A stretch of DNA of 16,408 bases, from NCBI GenBank assembly GCA_963653155.1, contig CAVJWR010000071.1:1-16408 (forward strand), written 5' to 3'. The stretch is from UBA1731 sp963653155. Its GTDB lineage: Bacteria; Verrucomicrobiota; Kiritimatiellia; RFP12; UBA1067. The position numbers and the translations under genes are program-made. Under the pieces are notes generated by a model that did not search any database, was not told the DNA's origin, and saw only the letters and a list, made by a program, of their open reading frames with translations. This document shows positions 8,164 to 16,408 of the stretch, in pieces (positions within the stretch are counted from its first letter, which is position 1; each line of letters begins with the position of its first letter).

Positions 8164-8190
8164 ATGAACAAGTGGAGAAAAAAAAAATGA
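8164..8190 (+). other. 8-codon leader ORF ending in an A10 run, overlapping the beta-helix start
   Basis: The reading is MNKWRKKK followed by TGA. The A run 8178-8187 is ten bases long, and the TGA overlaps ATG 8187 as ATGA. With eleven A's the frame would fuse directly to the beta-helix protein and give a longer, basic signal peptide. Possible explanations are a homopolymer sequencing error, slippage on the A run, or a translationally coupled leader. Confidence 0.45.
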
Positions 8191-11100
8191 TAAATCTTCG
8201 CAAACTGACGTCGATGGCTGTCGGAATTGCGGTTGCGGTTTCTGCCGATGCGGCGGAGACGCTGGTTGTTGACAAGGCGAATGGGCCGTATTACACAATT
8301 CAGGCGGCGATAGACGCATCCGCCGTCGGCGACACCATCTCGATTGCCGCCGGTGAATACGGCACGGATGGCACATCCACTGCCAATGCTACGTTTGGCC
8401 CAAGTCGTGTGGTTGTAGATAAGGACAACCTGAGTCTTGTCGGTGCCGGACGCGGCAGTACGTTCATCATTGGCGCAACGACGGACGGCAAGGTGGGGAC
8501 GAGCGGCGTTCGTGGCATTCTGGTGACGGCAAATGGCGTGAAGATATCGGGATTGACCGTGGTCAACGGCGGTACCGCAAACGCCTCGGATGCAAAAGGG
8601 TATGGCGGCGGCCTATGCTCGGATGGCGTTGGCACGGAGATCGTCGATTGCGATTTCATCGGATGCGTGGCCAAGGTAGGTTCTTCGCTCTACTGCGGCA
8701 AGTCTGACGGCATGCTGGCGGCGCGTTGTCGACTGTCAACCGGCTTTGATGTTGAGTCGTACAATCCCATTGTATCCAACACGGCACTCTATTTCTGCAT
8801 TCTCGACCACCATTTCAATACGTCCGGCTCCTTCATCGCAGGTACGCAGCCGATGATTCACTGTACGGTGTCGAATGTCGCCTTGCACCATCTGCTCGAT
8901 ACGGATTCGCAGATGGAAGTCTGCAACTCCGTGCTGGGTAGCTACATCTATCGGTTTGGCGGTGATGGTTCGACTCGCACAGGCGGAAAGGCATACCATG
9001 TGGTTTCCGATATCGCAGAAGCTTACAAGTATGCCGCAGACACGGATGAAGGGTGCGTTTTCGGCACGGTAGCTGATTTTGTGTCTACGATCAAGGGCGA
9101 CTACCGTCTAATCTCCGTATCTCCTGCCGTAAATGCGGCGTCCGCAGATTTCCTTTTGCGCATTCCGGAGGCTTATCGCGATAAGGACTACTTCGGCAAT
9201 GCCGTAGATCCGGCGAATCTTCACTGCGGCGCCGTGCAGGAAGCGGTTGACGTGCCTACCGCCCGGCTTGAGATTGCCCTCCCGGAGGCGGGGGACTCCA
9301 TTACGATCGATGGCGTGACCGAGGTTTGCGGCTATGCGTCAACTCGACTTTACGACCATGCGATGACATGGCCATCGTATCAGAAGATAGTTCCAGTATT
9401 CAAGTCCGGTGCTCCGCTCTACGGTTTCACGTCCAATGACGGCCCGGGCCGTTTTCCGCTTTTGGATGGACGCTGCATCTTTATGGCACCGCCCAAAAAC
9501 GTTTCGCCTGTAAGGCTGACGGCACGTCCAGCCACGCAGGTGTTGTGGGTCGATGGGGAATCGACGGTGACAGATGTGGACGGAACTGCGGAAAGCACTG
9601 CTTTCGCAAACATTCAGGATGCCGTTGACGCCGTTTCAGAGCAGGCATATGCGATCATCAACGTGAAGAAGGGCACTTATGACATGGGTGGGGCGAACAC
9701 GTACGGATCGCTCAACAATCGAGTGCAGATCCACAATCGATTCATTCGTCTTGTTGGTGTCGATGGAGCCGATGAGACGTTTCTCGTCGGTGCACCCGAT
9801 CCAGATGCGACGGATTCAGGGCTTCTCGGATGCGGGAGCGGGGCGACACGGTGCCTCTATTCCGACAAGGTAGGCGCGATCCAAGGATTCACGTTGACCG
9901 GAGGCCGCGCCGATGCGGGAACTTCCGGCGAGGCGAATTCGGGGGCCGCGATCTATGCTACGGCACCGTTCAGCGTACTGGACTGCATCGTCTCGAACAA
10001 TGTCAGTGGAAATGCATCCATTGGCTGTGGCGCATCTCATGAGGGGAAAGTCACTTTCTTGAGGTCAAAAATACAGGAGAACGGTTCTTCCCTCAGTGGC
10101 AGCTATGCCCGTTTTGCCAATTTCGCCTCATGCCTTGTAGCCTTCAACAAAAGAAAGGCGGAAGATGTCGCCGTGTTCAACGAGGGAGAGACTACGGTGT
10201 TCGACTCTACTTTTTTCACCTATGGCGACGGGACACGCGCAATGGGCGGAGCGACATTCGGCAATGTTGCGACCAACGAATATGGCGTGATCACAAATGC
10301 CACGGGAAACACCTGGCGCAATGTGATCGTTTGCGGCTACGGCTTCTTCCGCAACAACAAGGCCTTTGGATGCGTGATCGACAAAATGATATACAACGGC
10401 GGGGACAAGGAAACCTACGTCACGAAACTCATGGGTACAGAGGGGAAGGACTGGTTGGCTCTGTCCAAGAGCAAGGATGTGCGGGCTGGCTTTGTGGATT
10501 ACGGGAATGGCGACTTCCGTCTGCGTGCCGATTCCGTTTCCATCGGATATGCCAGATATGACGCGAACGAGTCTCCGGATGCCTACAAGTACGCGACATG
10601 CGACCTTGTCGGCGTGTTCCCCGATTTCTCGGAAAGCGTACGCTTCGCGCCGGGTGCCTACCGTACGCCTGTGCCGGTCGTGAGCGTCGTAAGCGGAGAG
10701 GACGGGCAGGAGATTGTGCCGGCGCTGTCGGCACAGGTTGTCGAGGTTGGCGAGACAATCGAATTCAGCGTTTCGCCGACCCGTCCGTTCCTTGGCTTCA
10801 CCGTGGATGGTGAACTGCAGGAGTACACGGGAACGAACTTCACGTGGACTGTTCCGTCTGCATCAGCGACGCACACGGTCTCCGCACTGTTCGACAACAA
10901 CTGGTATGTGGCGACGAACGGCAGTGACACGGCGATCGGCAACATGCACGCTCCGCTCAAGACGCTAAAGGCTGCACTTGACCGCACTATCGAGGGGGAT
11001 GTCGTGAATGCGTGTCCGGGTCGTTACAACGAGGGCAGGATGGATCATTCCAAATATTGGACGGTTGCCGGAACTGTCACGGTTCAGGCTCGTGCGGTCG

Positions 11101-12374
11101 TGCCCACGAACCGTAAGCTTGTATCGACTGATGGGCCGGATGTGACATTCATTGAAGGCGAGGAACCTTCGAATCCCGACAGCATAGGCTGCGGCTCTGA
11201 TGGCCTACGTTGCGTCGTTCTGGATGAGTTCGCGACCGTGAAAGGCTTCACGATCACGAATGGACATGCCGATGATCCCAAGACGGACTCGGACAACTCC
11301 CGTGGCGGCGGCATTTATGGACGGAACGGCAATTCCGAAATATACGACTGCATAATCTCCAACAATTGCGCGAGGCAGGGCGGCGGCGGATTCTACGGAA
11401 GCTACACGCGTTGCCGGTTTGTCGAAAATCGCTCGTCCGACAGTGGCGCGGCACTGCGCAATGCCAATGCATACGACTGCTATTTCGGCCGCAATCGCGG
11501 GGCATCCATACTCTGCCAGTGTAGCAGGTTCATCGGCTCCACGCTGGATGACGACAATACGACGCTTGACGGCAGTCAGACGTTCGAGATCGCCGATATG
11601 GGAAGNNNNNNNNNNNNNNNNNNNNNNNNNNNNNNNNNNNNNNNNNNNNNNNNNNNNNNNNNNNNNNNNNNNNNNNNNNNNNNNNNNNNNNNNNNNNNNN
11701 NNNNNNNNNNNNNNNNNNNNNNNNNNNNNNNNNNNNNNNNNNNNNNNNNNNNNNNNAGGGCTGGAATTGACTATCCGGGTGGCAGGGATCTCTATCTGCG
11801 CGATGCCGATACGGTGGAACGGACGCCTGAAGAGGTCGCATTGGACGATTTTGGCGCACCGACAGCCGGGGTGAGCTTCGCCTGTGACCGTGGCAAGGCG
11901 GATATTCGGGCGAAGTATCCTAAATACTACGCGGAAGATGCGATTGACTGTGCCCGCCGTCCTCGATACGTGAATGGACTGAAGCTCGACATCGGATGCT
12001 ACGAGGCTGACTGGAAGTCCTTCTATTCAAAGAAGCTTGGCGGCCTTGCGACTGTCACTTCGGCGGATCCCGTAGTGGAGGCTACATCGAGTGGGGTGCG
12101 GATTCCATCGAATGCGGCCTTGTCGGTGAAAGTGGCGAAGCCTGGACTTTCCGGCATGCCTATCGGATTCTATGCGACAGCCACAGATGGCGGTACCCTT
12201 TACGTGTCAAAGGAAGGTGCACCATGGCGGACGCTCACATCTGAGAGCGATGTGCGCCAGACGTTTGCTGCCGATGCCGATTTGATGCAATTCGACTTTA
12301 CGGCGGGCGACAGTGACGGCGGCGAACTTGGACGCTTCTTTTACGACATCGGCATGCGGTTCATAGTCAAATAG
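8187..12374 (+). CDS. Giant secreted protein with three parallel beta-helix (pectin-lyase-fold) modules
   Basis: About 1395 residues from ATG 8187, with signal peptide MINLRKLTSMAVGIAVAVSA; the alternative start 8164 would need one extra A in the preceding A10. Three DUF1565-like beta-helix modules are visible. Module 1 (~23-350) opens with TLVVDKANGPYYTIQAAID. Module 2 (~451-827) opens with LWVDGES...FANIQDAVDAV. Module 3 (~906-1275) opens with NWYVATNGSD...LKTLKAALD. Each ends in a DYRL/DFRL/DLYL motif, and modules 1 and 3 end CGAVQEA and DIGCYEAD. Modules 2 and 3 share GCGS..., QGFTLTGG / KGFTITNG and LDCIVSNN / YDCIISNN. Linkers (~351-450, ~828-905) are beta domains, the second InlB-B-like. 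Residues 1276-1395 form a C-terminal beta domain. Polysaccharide binding or lyase activity is possible; no catalytic set is evident. A 151-N gap lies inside module 3. Confidence 0.8.
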   Translation: MINLRKLTSMAVGIAVAVSADAAETLVVDKANGPYYTIQAAIDASAVGDTISIAAGEYGTDGTSTANATFGPSRVVVDKDNLSLVGAGRGSTFIIGATTDGKVGTSGVRGILVTANGVKISGLTVVNGGTANASDAKGYGGGLCSDGVGTEIVDCDFIGCVAKVGSSLYCGKSDGMLAARCRLSTGFDVESYNPIVSNTALYFCILDHHFNTSGSFIAGTQPMIHCTVSNVALHHLLDTDSQMEVCNSVLGSYIYRFGGDGSTRTGGKAYHVVSDIAEAYKYAADTDEGCVFGTVADFVSTIKGDYRLISVSPAVNAASADFLLRIPEAYRDKDYFGNAVDPANLHCGAVQEAVDVPTARLEIALPEAGDSITIDGVTEVCGYASTRLYDHAMTWPSYQKIVPVFKSGAPLYGFTSNDGPGRFPLLDGRCIFMAPPKNVSPVRLTARPATQVLWVDGESTVTDVDGTAESTAFANIQDAVDAVSEQAYAIINVKKGTYDMGGANTYGSLNNRVQIHNRFIRLVGVDGADETFLVGAPDPDATDSGLLGCGSGATRCLYSDKVGAIQGFTLTGGRADAGTSGEANSGAAIYATAPFSVLDCIVSNNVSGNASIGCGASHEGKVTFLRSKIQENGSSLSGSYARFANFASCLVAFNKRKAEDVAVFNEGETTVFDSTFFTYGDGTRAMGGATFGNVATNEYGVITNATGNTWRNVIVCGYGFFRNNKAFGCVIDKMIYNGGDKETYVTKLMGTEGKDWLALSKSKDVRAGFVDYGNGDFRLRADSVSIGYARYDANESPDAYKYATCDLVGVFPDFSESVRFAPGAYRTPVPVVSVVSGEDGQEIVPALSAQVVEVGETIEFSVSPTRPFLGFTVDGELQEYTGTNFTWTVPSASATHTVSALFDNNWYVATNGSDTAIGNMHAPLKTLKAALDRTIEGDVVNACPGRYNEGRMDHSKYWTVAGTVTVQARAVVPTNRKLVSTDGPDVTFIEGEEPSNPDSIGCGSDGLRCVVLDEFATVKGFTITNGHADDPKTDSDNSRGGGIYGRNGNSEIYDCIISNNCARQGGGGFYGSYTRCRFVENRSSDSGAALRNANAYDCYFGRNRGASILCQCSRFIGSTLDDDNTTLDGSQTFEIADMGXXXXXXXXXXXXXXXXXXXXXXXXXXXXXXXXXXXXXXXXXXXXXXXXXXXRAGIDYPGGRDLYLRDADTVERTPEEVALDDFGAPTAGVSFACDRGKADIRAKYPKYYAEDAIDCARRPRYVNGLKLDIGCYEADWKSFYSKKLGGLATVTSADPVVEATSSGVRIPSNAALSVKVAKPGLSGMPIGFYATATDGGTLYVSKEGAPWRTLTSESDVRQTFAADADLMQFDFTAGDSDGGELGRFFYDIGMRFIVK
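11606..11756. other. Assembly gap (151 N) in beta-helix module 3
   Basis: The reading frame is the same on both sides (IADMGS-like before, AGIDYPGGRDLYLRDAD after). The odd length suggests a paired-read estimate rather than a fixed placeholder. Repeat content of the beta-helix may have caused the break. Confidence 0.9.
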
Positions 12375-12395
12375 GGTTTGTGCGAAGGGATTGGA

Positions 12396-13709
12396 ATGAA
12401 ACGTCTAATGAGATGGCTTGACGCATTGTTGGTGCCGATTGCGTTTGCGGCACTATCCGGGTGTGACATGAAGAATGTCGAACCACAACCCAAAGCGGTG
12501 GCGCAAACAAAAGGATCTGGCGCATCCCCCGGGTTCTTCTCGGTAAGGCAAATGGATGGTGAGGGGTGGCAGCTTGTGGACCCGAACGGAGCGGCCTTTC
12601 GCATCCGGGGTGTTGACCACGTGCGCTACGAGGGACACTGGTGCGGCAAACTGAATACATTCCCGTATCGGGACTGGAATGACAGTCACTATCCCAACCG
12701 AGCCGCCTGGGAACGGGAAACTCTCGGTCGCCTGAAGTCTTGGGGTTTCAATGCATTGACAGGCAAGCCCGACGAATCCCTCCTTGGCAAAGGCTTTGCC
12801 CATACGCATACGCTTCACTTCGGAAAGCGACTCTGCGGAAAGAACCAGCCGTCCGAGAACTGGATTGCACCGGGACAGACGCCATGCCGTTACTTCCCGA
12901 ACGTGTTCTCCACGAATTTCGTCCGAGAATGCGAGGCTTGGGCCGAACGGGAGTGCGTACCGCGCAAGAATGACCGCAACCTGATCGGCTACTTCCTCGA
13001 CAACGAGCTTGCCTGGTGGGGAACGGCCCCGGTAGACAAGCGAGGCAGCGCAGAGGCGATGTACGATACGGCCATGTCGCTCCCTGAGGGACATTCGGCG
13101 CGGCTGGCGGCTGAGGCGTTCAAGGGCACAAAGGCGGAGTTCCTGTCCCTTGTCGCAGAACGGTATTTCGCCGTCACATGCGCCGCAGTGCGGAAAGCGG
13201 ATCCAAACCATCTTGTCTTGGGCGCACGATTCGCCGGCTTCGGCGGTGCGGCCGAGCCGGTATGGATTGCCGCCGGGCATCATTGCGACGTCGTCTCGTT
13301 CAACCTGTATCCGTGGATCGACTTCAAGTCGAACAAGATCTGGGTGTGGCACTCTGACAGGCGCGAATTGAGTAGTACATTTGACCACTACCAGTCATTG
13401 GCACGCAAGCCATTCCTCATCACCGAATGGAGCTTCATAGGATTGGATGCAGGGCTTCCCTGCAAGAAAGGCATGGGCCAGCGATTCCCGACGCAGACAG
13501 AGCGGGCAAGGGCGATCAAGACCCTTTGCGGCTTCTTCGATTCGAAAGGCTATGTCGTTGGCGATGACTACTTCATGTGGGTCGACGAGCCGAAGCTCGG
13601 CATCGGAAAGGAATTTGGGGAAGACAGCAATTACGGGCTTGTCAGCGGCTGCGGTGAGCCGTGGAAAGAGGTCGTAGAGGTGTTCAAGAATCGAGGAAAT
13701 GACAGATGA
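12396..13709 (+). CDS. Lipoprotein clan GH-A glycoside hydrolase (GH50 agarase-like)
   Basis: 437 residues. ATG 12396 is chosen over 12378 because AAGGGA (12385-12390) precedes it and it opens a lipoprotein signal with lipobox LSGC at Cys23, followed by Asp. The mature part begins GFFSVRQMDGEGWQLVDPNG and FRIRGVDHV, a start typical of agarase/beta-galactosidase-like GH-A proteins. GYFLDNELAWWG supplies acid/base Glu204, and KPFLITEWSFIGLDAGLP the likely nucleophile Glu344. QTERARAIKTL and DYFMWVDEP resemble the closing barrel segments of GH50. Exact family and substrate are not provable by eye, and a GH42-like or unclassified family is possible. It sits 21 bp after the beta-helix gene, and its stop overlaps the rhamnosidase start as ATGA. 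Confidence 0.8.
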   Translation: MKRLMRWLDALLVPIAFAALSGCDMKNVEPQPKAVAQTKGSGASPGFFSVRQMDGEGWQLVDPNGAAFRIRGVDHVRYEGHWCGKLNTFPYRDWNDSHYPNRAAWERETLGRLKSWGFNALTGKPDESLLGKGFAHTHTLHFGKRLCGKNQPSENWIAPGQTPCRYFPNVFSTNFVRECEAWAERECVPRKNDRNLIGYFLDNELAWWGTAPVDKRGSAEAMYDTAMSLPEGHSARLAAEAFKGTKAEFLSLVAERYFAVTCAAVRKADPNHLVLGARFAGFGGAAEPVWIAAGHHCDVVSFNLYPWIDFKSNKIWVWHSDRRELSSTFDHYQSLARKPFLITEWSFIGLDAGLPCKKGMGQRFPTQTERARAIKTLCGFFDSKGYVVGDDYFMWVDEPKLGIGKEFGEDSNYGLVSGCGEPWKEVVEVFKNRGNDR

Positions 13710-16408
13710 TAGTACAGTCTAAAGTGTGTTCAAGGAAAAAGTCGCTTGCACAGGGCCTGATTGCCTTTTCGCTGGCAATTTCGCTATGGAGCGCATATGC
13801 GTTTGAGGTCAGGCAGACGTTCCGCCAAGAGCGCTTCACGCGGGGGAACACGAACCTTGTGCCGATTCAGCCAATCGACGAGGCGGCATGGGTGTGGCTG
13901 AATGGCGTGGGCGTGGCCAGCGGCGACTATACGCCGTTTGTGCGGTTCAAGTGCGATTTCGAATCCATTGCCGGAAAGCCGTTGCGGTTCGACGTGTCGG
14001 CTGACGCCCGGTTTGTGCTGATGCTTGACGGAGAGGTGATCGCTCGTGGCCCTCACAAGGGGTGCGCCCGACGCTGGTACTACGAATCCTATGTGGTTAA
14101 GGGAATTCCGGCTGGTTCGCACAGGATGGAGGCCGTGGTGTTCGATCCTGGACGGAAGGGCGCGTTGAGCATACTTTCCTCCGGTCGCAATGGCTTTGTC
14201 CTGAAGGCCGAGGGCGCATACGACTCACGGCTCACGACCGGCAAGGCGAATTGGCTTGCGGCGGAGGTCAAGTCGATCCGCTACGGGCGTGTCACCGACC
14301 TGGACACGATGACTGGCGCAGAGACGATATCCGTCGGCACCGGGTTCCTTGATGCGATTCCTCCTGTGGACGCATGGCGCAAGGTGGATATAGTGCGGCA
14401 TCCGATCGGGACTTCGGAATATGGACTCCATGCGTCAGGGTGGCCGCTGTTCCCCACTGAACGCCCAGATCCCATGGAGCGCATCATGAACACGGGAGCG
14501 ATCCGTGCCGTGCAGACGGGTATTGCCTACACGAATGGCCTATACGCTGCGTCCGATGCATCGAACGCAGCCGTCGCGGAAGCGAGTGCGCTGCTGAAGG
14601 ATGGCAAGGCCCTGACAGTCGCGCCGCGTTCGCGCTTGCGGATACTCTGGGATCTTGAGGACTATTATTGCGCATTCCCGATGCTGGATGTCGTTGGCGG
14701 AAAGGGCGCGAAAATACGCTGGGCGTGGGCCGAAAGCCTCTACGGCATCGCATACAAGGGTCACATATACCTGAACAAGGGCAACCGCAACGAATTCGTC
14801 GGTAAGCGCGTGGATCGCTCGATGGACGATACGTTCCTTTGCGACGGACGCGACAAGGCGCGGTTCACGACGCCGTGGTGGAGGTCTGGCCGTTGGGTCG
14901 AAATCTCCGTGGAGACTGGCGACGCGCCGCTGACGCTTAAGCGCCTTGCCATTGCCGAGACGCGCTATCCGATGGAGCCTGAGATGCGCTTCGCCTGCGA
15001 TGATCCGTCGATTGCGGATGTCCAGCGCATCTGCGTGCGCGGCATGCAGAACTGTCTGCACGAGATGTTCATGGACTGTCCGTATTTCGAACAGCAGATG
15101 TATCCGGGAGACACGCGAGTGGAGATGCTGATCCTCAATGCGATGTCCGGCGATGAACGTCCGCTACGCTACGCGGCCGGCATCTTCGACTATGCCCGTC
15201 GCGATGACGGCATGGTGCCGATGAACTTTCCGAGCCGGAACGTACAGGACTCTGCGACGTACTCGATGTGCTGGGCGATGATGTTCGGAGACTACGTGCT
15301 GTGGCACGGCACGAACGACTGGCTCAAGGCAAGGCTTCCTGGCCTTAGACAGACGATGAGTGCGCTTGCCATGTACGAGAATCGCGACGGACTTGTGGAA
15401 GGTCTGCCAGGCTGGAGCTTCATGGACTGGGTACCGGAGTGGGATACATTTGGGAATGCGCCTGACGGGCGGCGCGGACTTTCCGCACTCAACAATCTAC
15501 AGTACATTGCCGCGCTCCAGTCGGTGGCGAAGACCGAGGTGGCGCTGGGCGATACGGCGATGGCTTCGTATTGGCGCACGAAGGCGCAACGGACGGGTGA
15601 GGCGGTCGTACGCCATTTCTGGAGCGAAGAGCGCGGGATGCTTGCCGACACGGTCCGCAAGGATCGCTTCTCCGAACATGCCCAGTGCCTTACGCTCCTT
15701 GCGGACATTTTGCCGAAGGACAAGGCACAGGCGGCGTTCAGGGGATTGCTGGAATCCGCTGACCTCGCACGAACGACTGTCTATTTCTCGCACTACCTTT
15801 TCGAGACGTACCTGAAGTTCGGACACGCCGATCTTTTCCTGAAGCGGCTTGACCTGTGGCGCGGATACGTGAAGGATGGACTCAAGACGCCATTGGAGGC
15901 CCCGGGCGTTCGCGCACGCAGCGACTGCCATGCGTGGGGTGCGCATCCGCTCTACCATCTGATTACAGGCGTTGCCGGGGTGCGTCCGGCGGCGGATGGA
16001 TACGCGAAGGTGCTTGTCGCCCCCCAGCCAGGTGGACTGAAGTTCATCAAGGCCACCGCACCTACGCCGAAGGGGAATGTGTATGTCGAGCTTCGGTTCA
16101 ATGATGGAAGGGCGACAGGCACGGTGGTTCTGCCGCCGGGGCTTACGGGTGAATTTGAGTGGAATGGCATTCGAACGCCGCTGAAATCCGGCATGAACGA
16201 ATTTACAGACCCGAACCGCACCAAGCCATTGGCGGCCATCCCTCGGACGAATCAGGGGCTGTTCCATTCCTGGGATCCTGCGCCGAACTGGTGGGCAAAG
16301 CGGCATGAGGCCAAATTGCGGGAATTGAAATCGTACAACGGCAAGATCGACATAGTGATGATCGGCGATTCCATAACCCACAATTGGGAAGGGGCTCGCG
16401 GACCGGGC
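13706..16408 (+). CDS. Secreted GH78-type alpha-L-rhamnosidase fused to SGNH/GDSL esterase, 3' partial
   Basis: Translated by hand, the frame is open for 901 codons to the window end, with no stop. ATG 13706 has GAGGA (13693-13697) 8 bp upstream and overlaps the previous stop. The signal peptide (QGLIAFSLAISLWSAYA) probably cleaves after AYA. N-terminal beta domains (VLMLDGEVIARGPHKG) precede an (alpha/alpha)6 barrel with MDCPYFEQQMYPGDTR; Asp457, Glu462 and Asp469 match the spacing of conserved acidic residues in GH78. Glu731 in KTPLEAPG, before RSDCHAWGAHPLYHL, is the likely general base. After the rhamnosidase C-domain (~833) a linker leads into WWAKRHEAKL and IDIVMIGDSITHNWEG, the start of an SGNH hydrolase with Ser889. 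The combination suggests removal of rhamnose and of acyl groups from one polysaccharide. The esterase remainder is outside the window. Confidence 0.88.
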   Translation, partial: MIVQSKVCSRKKSLAQGLIAFSLAISLWSAYAFEVRQTFRQERFTRGNTNLVPIQPIDEAAWVWLNGVGVASGDYTPFVRFKCDFESIAGKPLRFDVSADARFVLMLDGEVIARGPHKGCARRWYYESYVVKGIPAGSHRMEAVVFDPGRKGALSILSSGRNGFVLKAEGAYDSRLTTGKANWLAAEVKSIRYGRVTDLDTMTGAETISVGTGFLDAIPPVDAWRKVDIVRHPIGTSEYGLHASGWPLFPTERPDPMERIMNTGAIRAVQTGIAYTNGLYAASDASNAAVAEASALLKDGKALTVAPRSRLRILWDLEDYYCAFPMLDVVGGKGAKIRWAWAESLYGIAYKGHIYLNKGNRNEFVGKRVDRSMDDTFLCDGRDKARFTTPWWRSGRWVEISVETGDAPLTLKRLAIAETRYPMEPEMRFACDDPSIADVQRICVRGMQNCLHEMFMDCPYFEQQMYPGDTRVEMLILNAMSGDERPLRYAAGIFDYARRDDGMVPMNFPSRNVQDSATYSMCWAMMFGDYVLWHGTNDWLKARLPGLRQTMSALAMYENRDGLVEGLPGWSFMDWVPEWDTFGNAPDGRRGLSALNNLQYIAALQSVAKTEVALGDTAMASYWRTKAQRTGEAVVRHFWSEERGMLADTVRKDRFSEHAQCLTLLADILPKDKAQAAFRGLLESADLARTTVYFSHYLFETYLKFGHADLFLKRLDLWRGYVKDGLKTPLEAPGVRARSDCHAWGAHPLYHLITGVAGVRPAADGYAKVLVAPQPGGLKFIKATAPTPKGNVYVELRFNDGRATGTVVLPPGLTGEFEWNGIRTPLKSGMNEFTDPNRTKPLAAIPRTNQGLFHSWDPAPNWWAKRHEAKLRELKSYNGKIDIVMIGDSITHNWEGARGPG

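Noticed and set aside
12453..13388. Long antisense frame of 311 codons
   Set aside because: It lies opposite the GH50-like gene, whose signal peptide and catalytic motifs are clear; the antisense product has no recognisable domain and reflects GC-rich codon structure.
15497..16381. Long antisense frame of 294 codons
   Set aside because: It is a shadow of the rhamnosidase-SGNH gene, which is open across the whole interval with conserved motifs.
1..16408. tRNA, rRNA, CRISPR array, insertion sequence
   Set aside because: No regularly spaced short repeats, transposase motifs or structural RNA signatures were seen when reading both strands.

Overview
The window looks like a contig from an uncultured bacterium of the Verrucomicrobiota–Kiritimatiellota–Lentisphaerota group, probably a polysaccharide-degrading Kiritimatiellae-like gut lineage. 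This is an inference from the gene style: many secreted proteins with SUMF1-like, parallel beta-helix and small Ig-like domains, dispersed clan GH-A glycosidases, and no SusC/SusD pair. It rests on no marker gene. All supported genes lie on the + strand. Three runs of N (2180-2189, 7469-7478, 11606-11756) are assembly gaps; each falls inside an open frame and affects gene calls.

Region 1 (1-3489) holds two related two-gene cassettes. The first is the 3' part of an alpha/beta-hydrolase gene, overlapping by ATGA with a gene for a secreted protein carrying a carboxypeptidase-regulatory-like domain. The second is a short remnant matching only the C-terminus of that hydrolase, overlapping by 8 bp with a diverged paralog of the secreted protein. 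GC content falls sharply at the homologous point in both hydrolase copies (about 70-73% to 42%), which suggests tail exchange or recombination. The layout (enzyme, partner, orphan C-terminus, second partner) resembles arrays of polymorphic effector and immunity modules, but that function is only a hypothesis.

Region 2 (3490-3690) is a 201-bp intergenic stretch with a candidate promoter (extended -10 TGCTACAAT).

Region 3 (3691 to the end) reads as one operon with gaps of 14-42 bp or overlaps. It encodes a SUMF1-like protein lacking the FGE cysteine pair, a small secreted unknown protein, a GH39-like clan GH-A hydrolase (split by a gap), a roughly 1400-residue protein with three parallel beta-helix modules, a lipoprotein clan GH-A hydrolase resembling GH50 agarases, and a GH78-type alpha-L-rhamnosidase running without a stop into an SGNH/GDSL esterase domain. 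That last gene is cut by the window end. Every protein carries an export signal, so the set looks like an extracytoplasmic system for a rhamnose-containing, probably esterified plant or algal polysaccharide. No transporter, regulator, tRNA, rRNA, insertion sequence or CRISPR array is visible.
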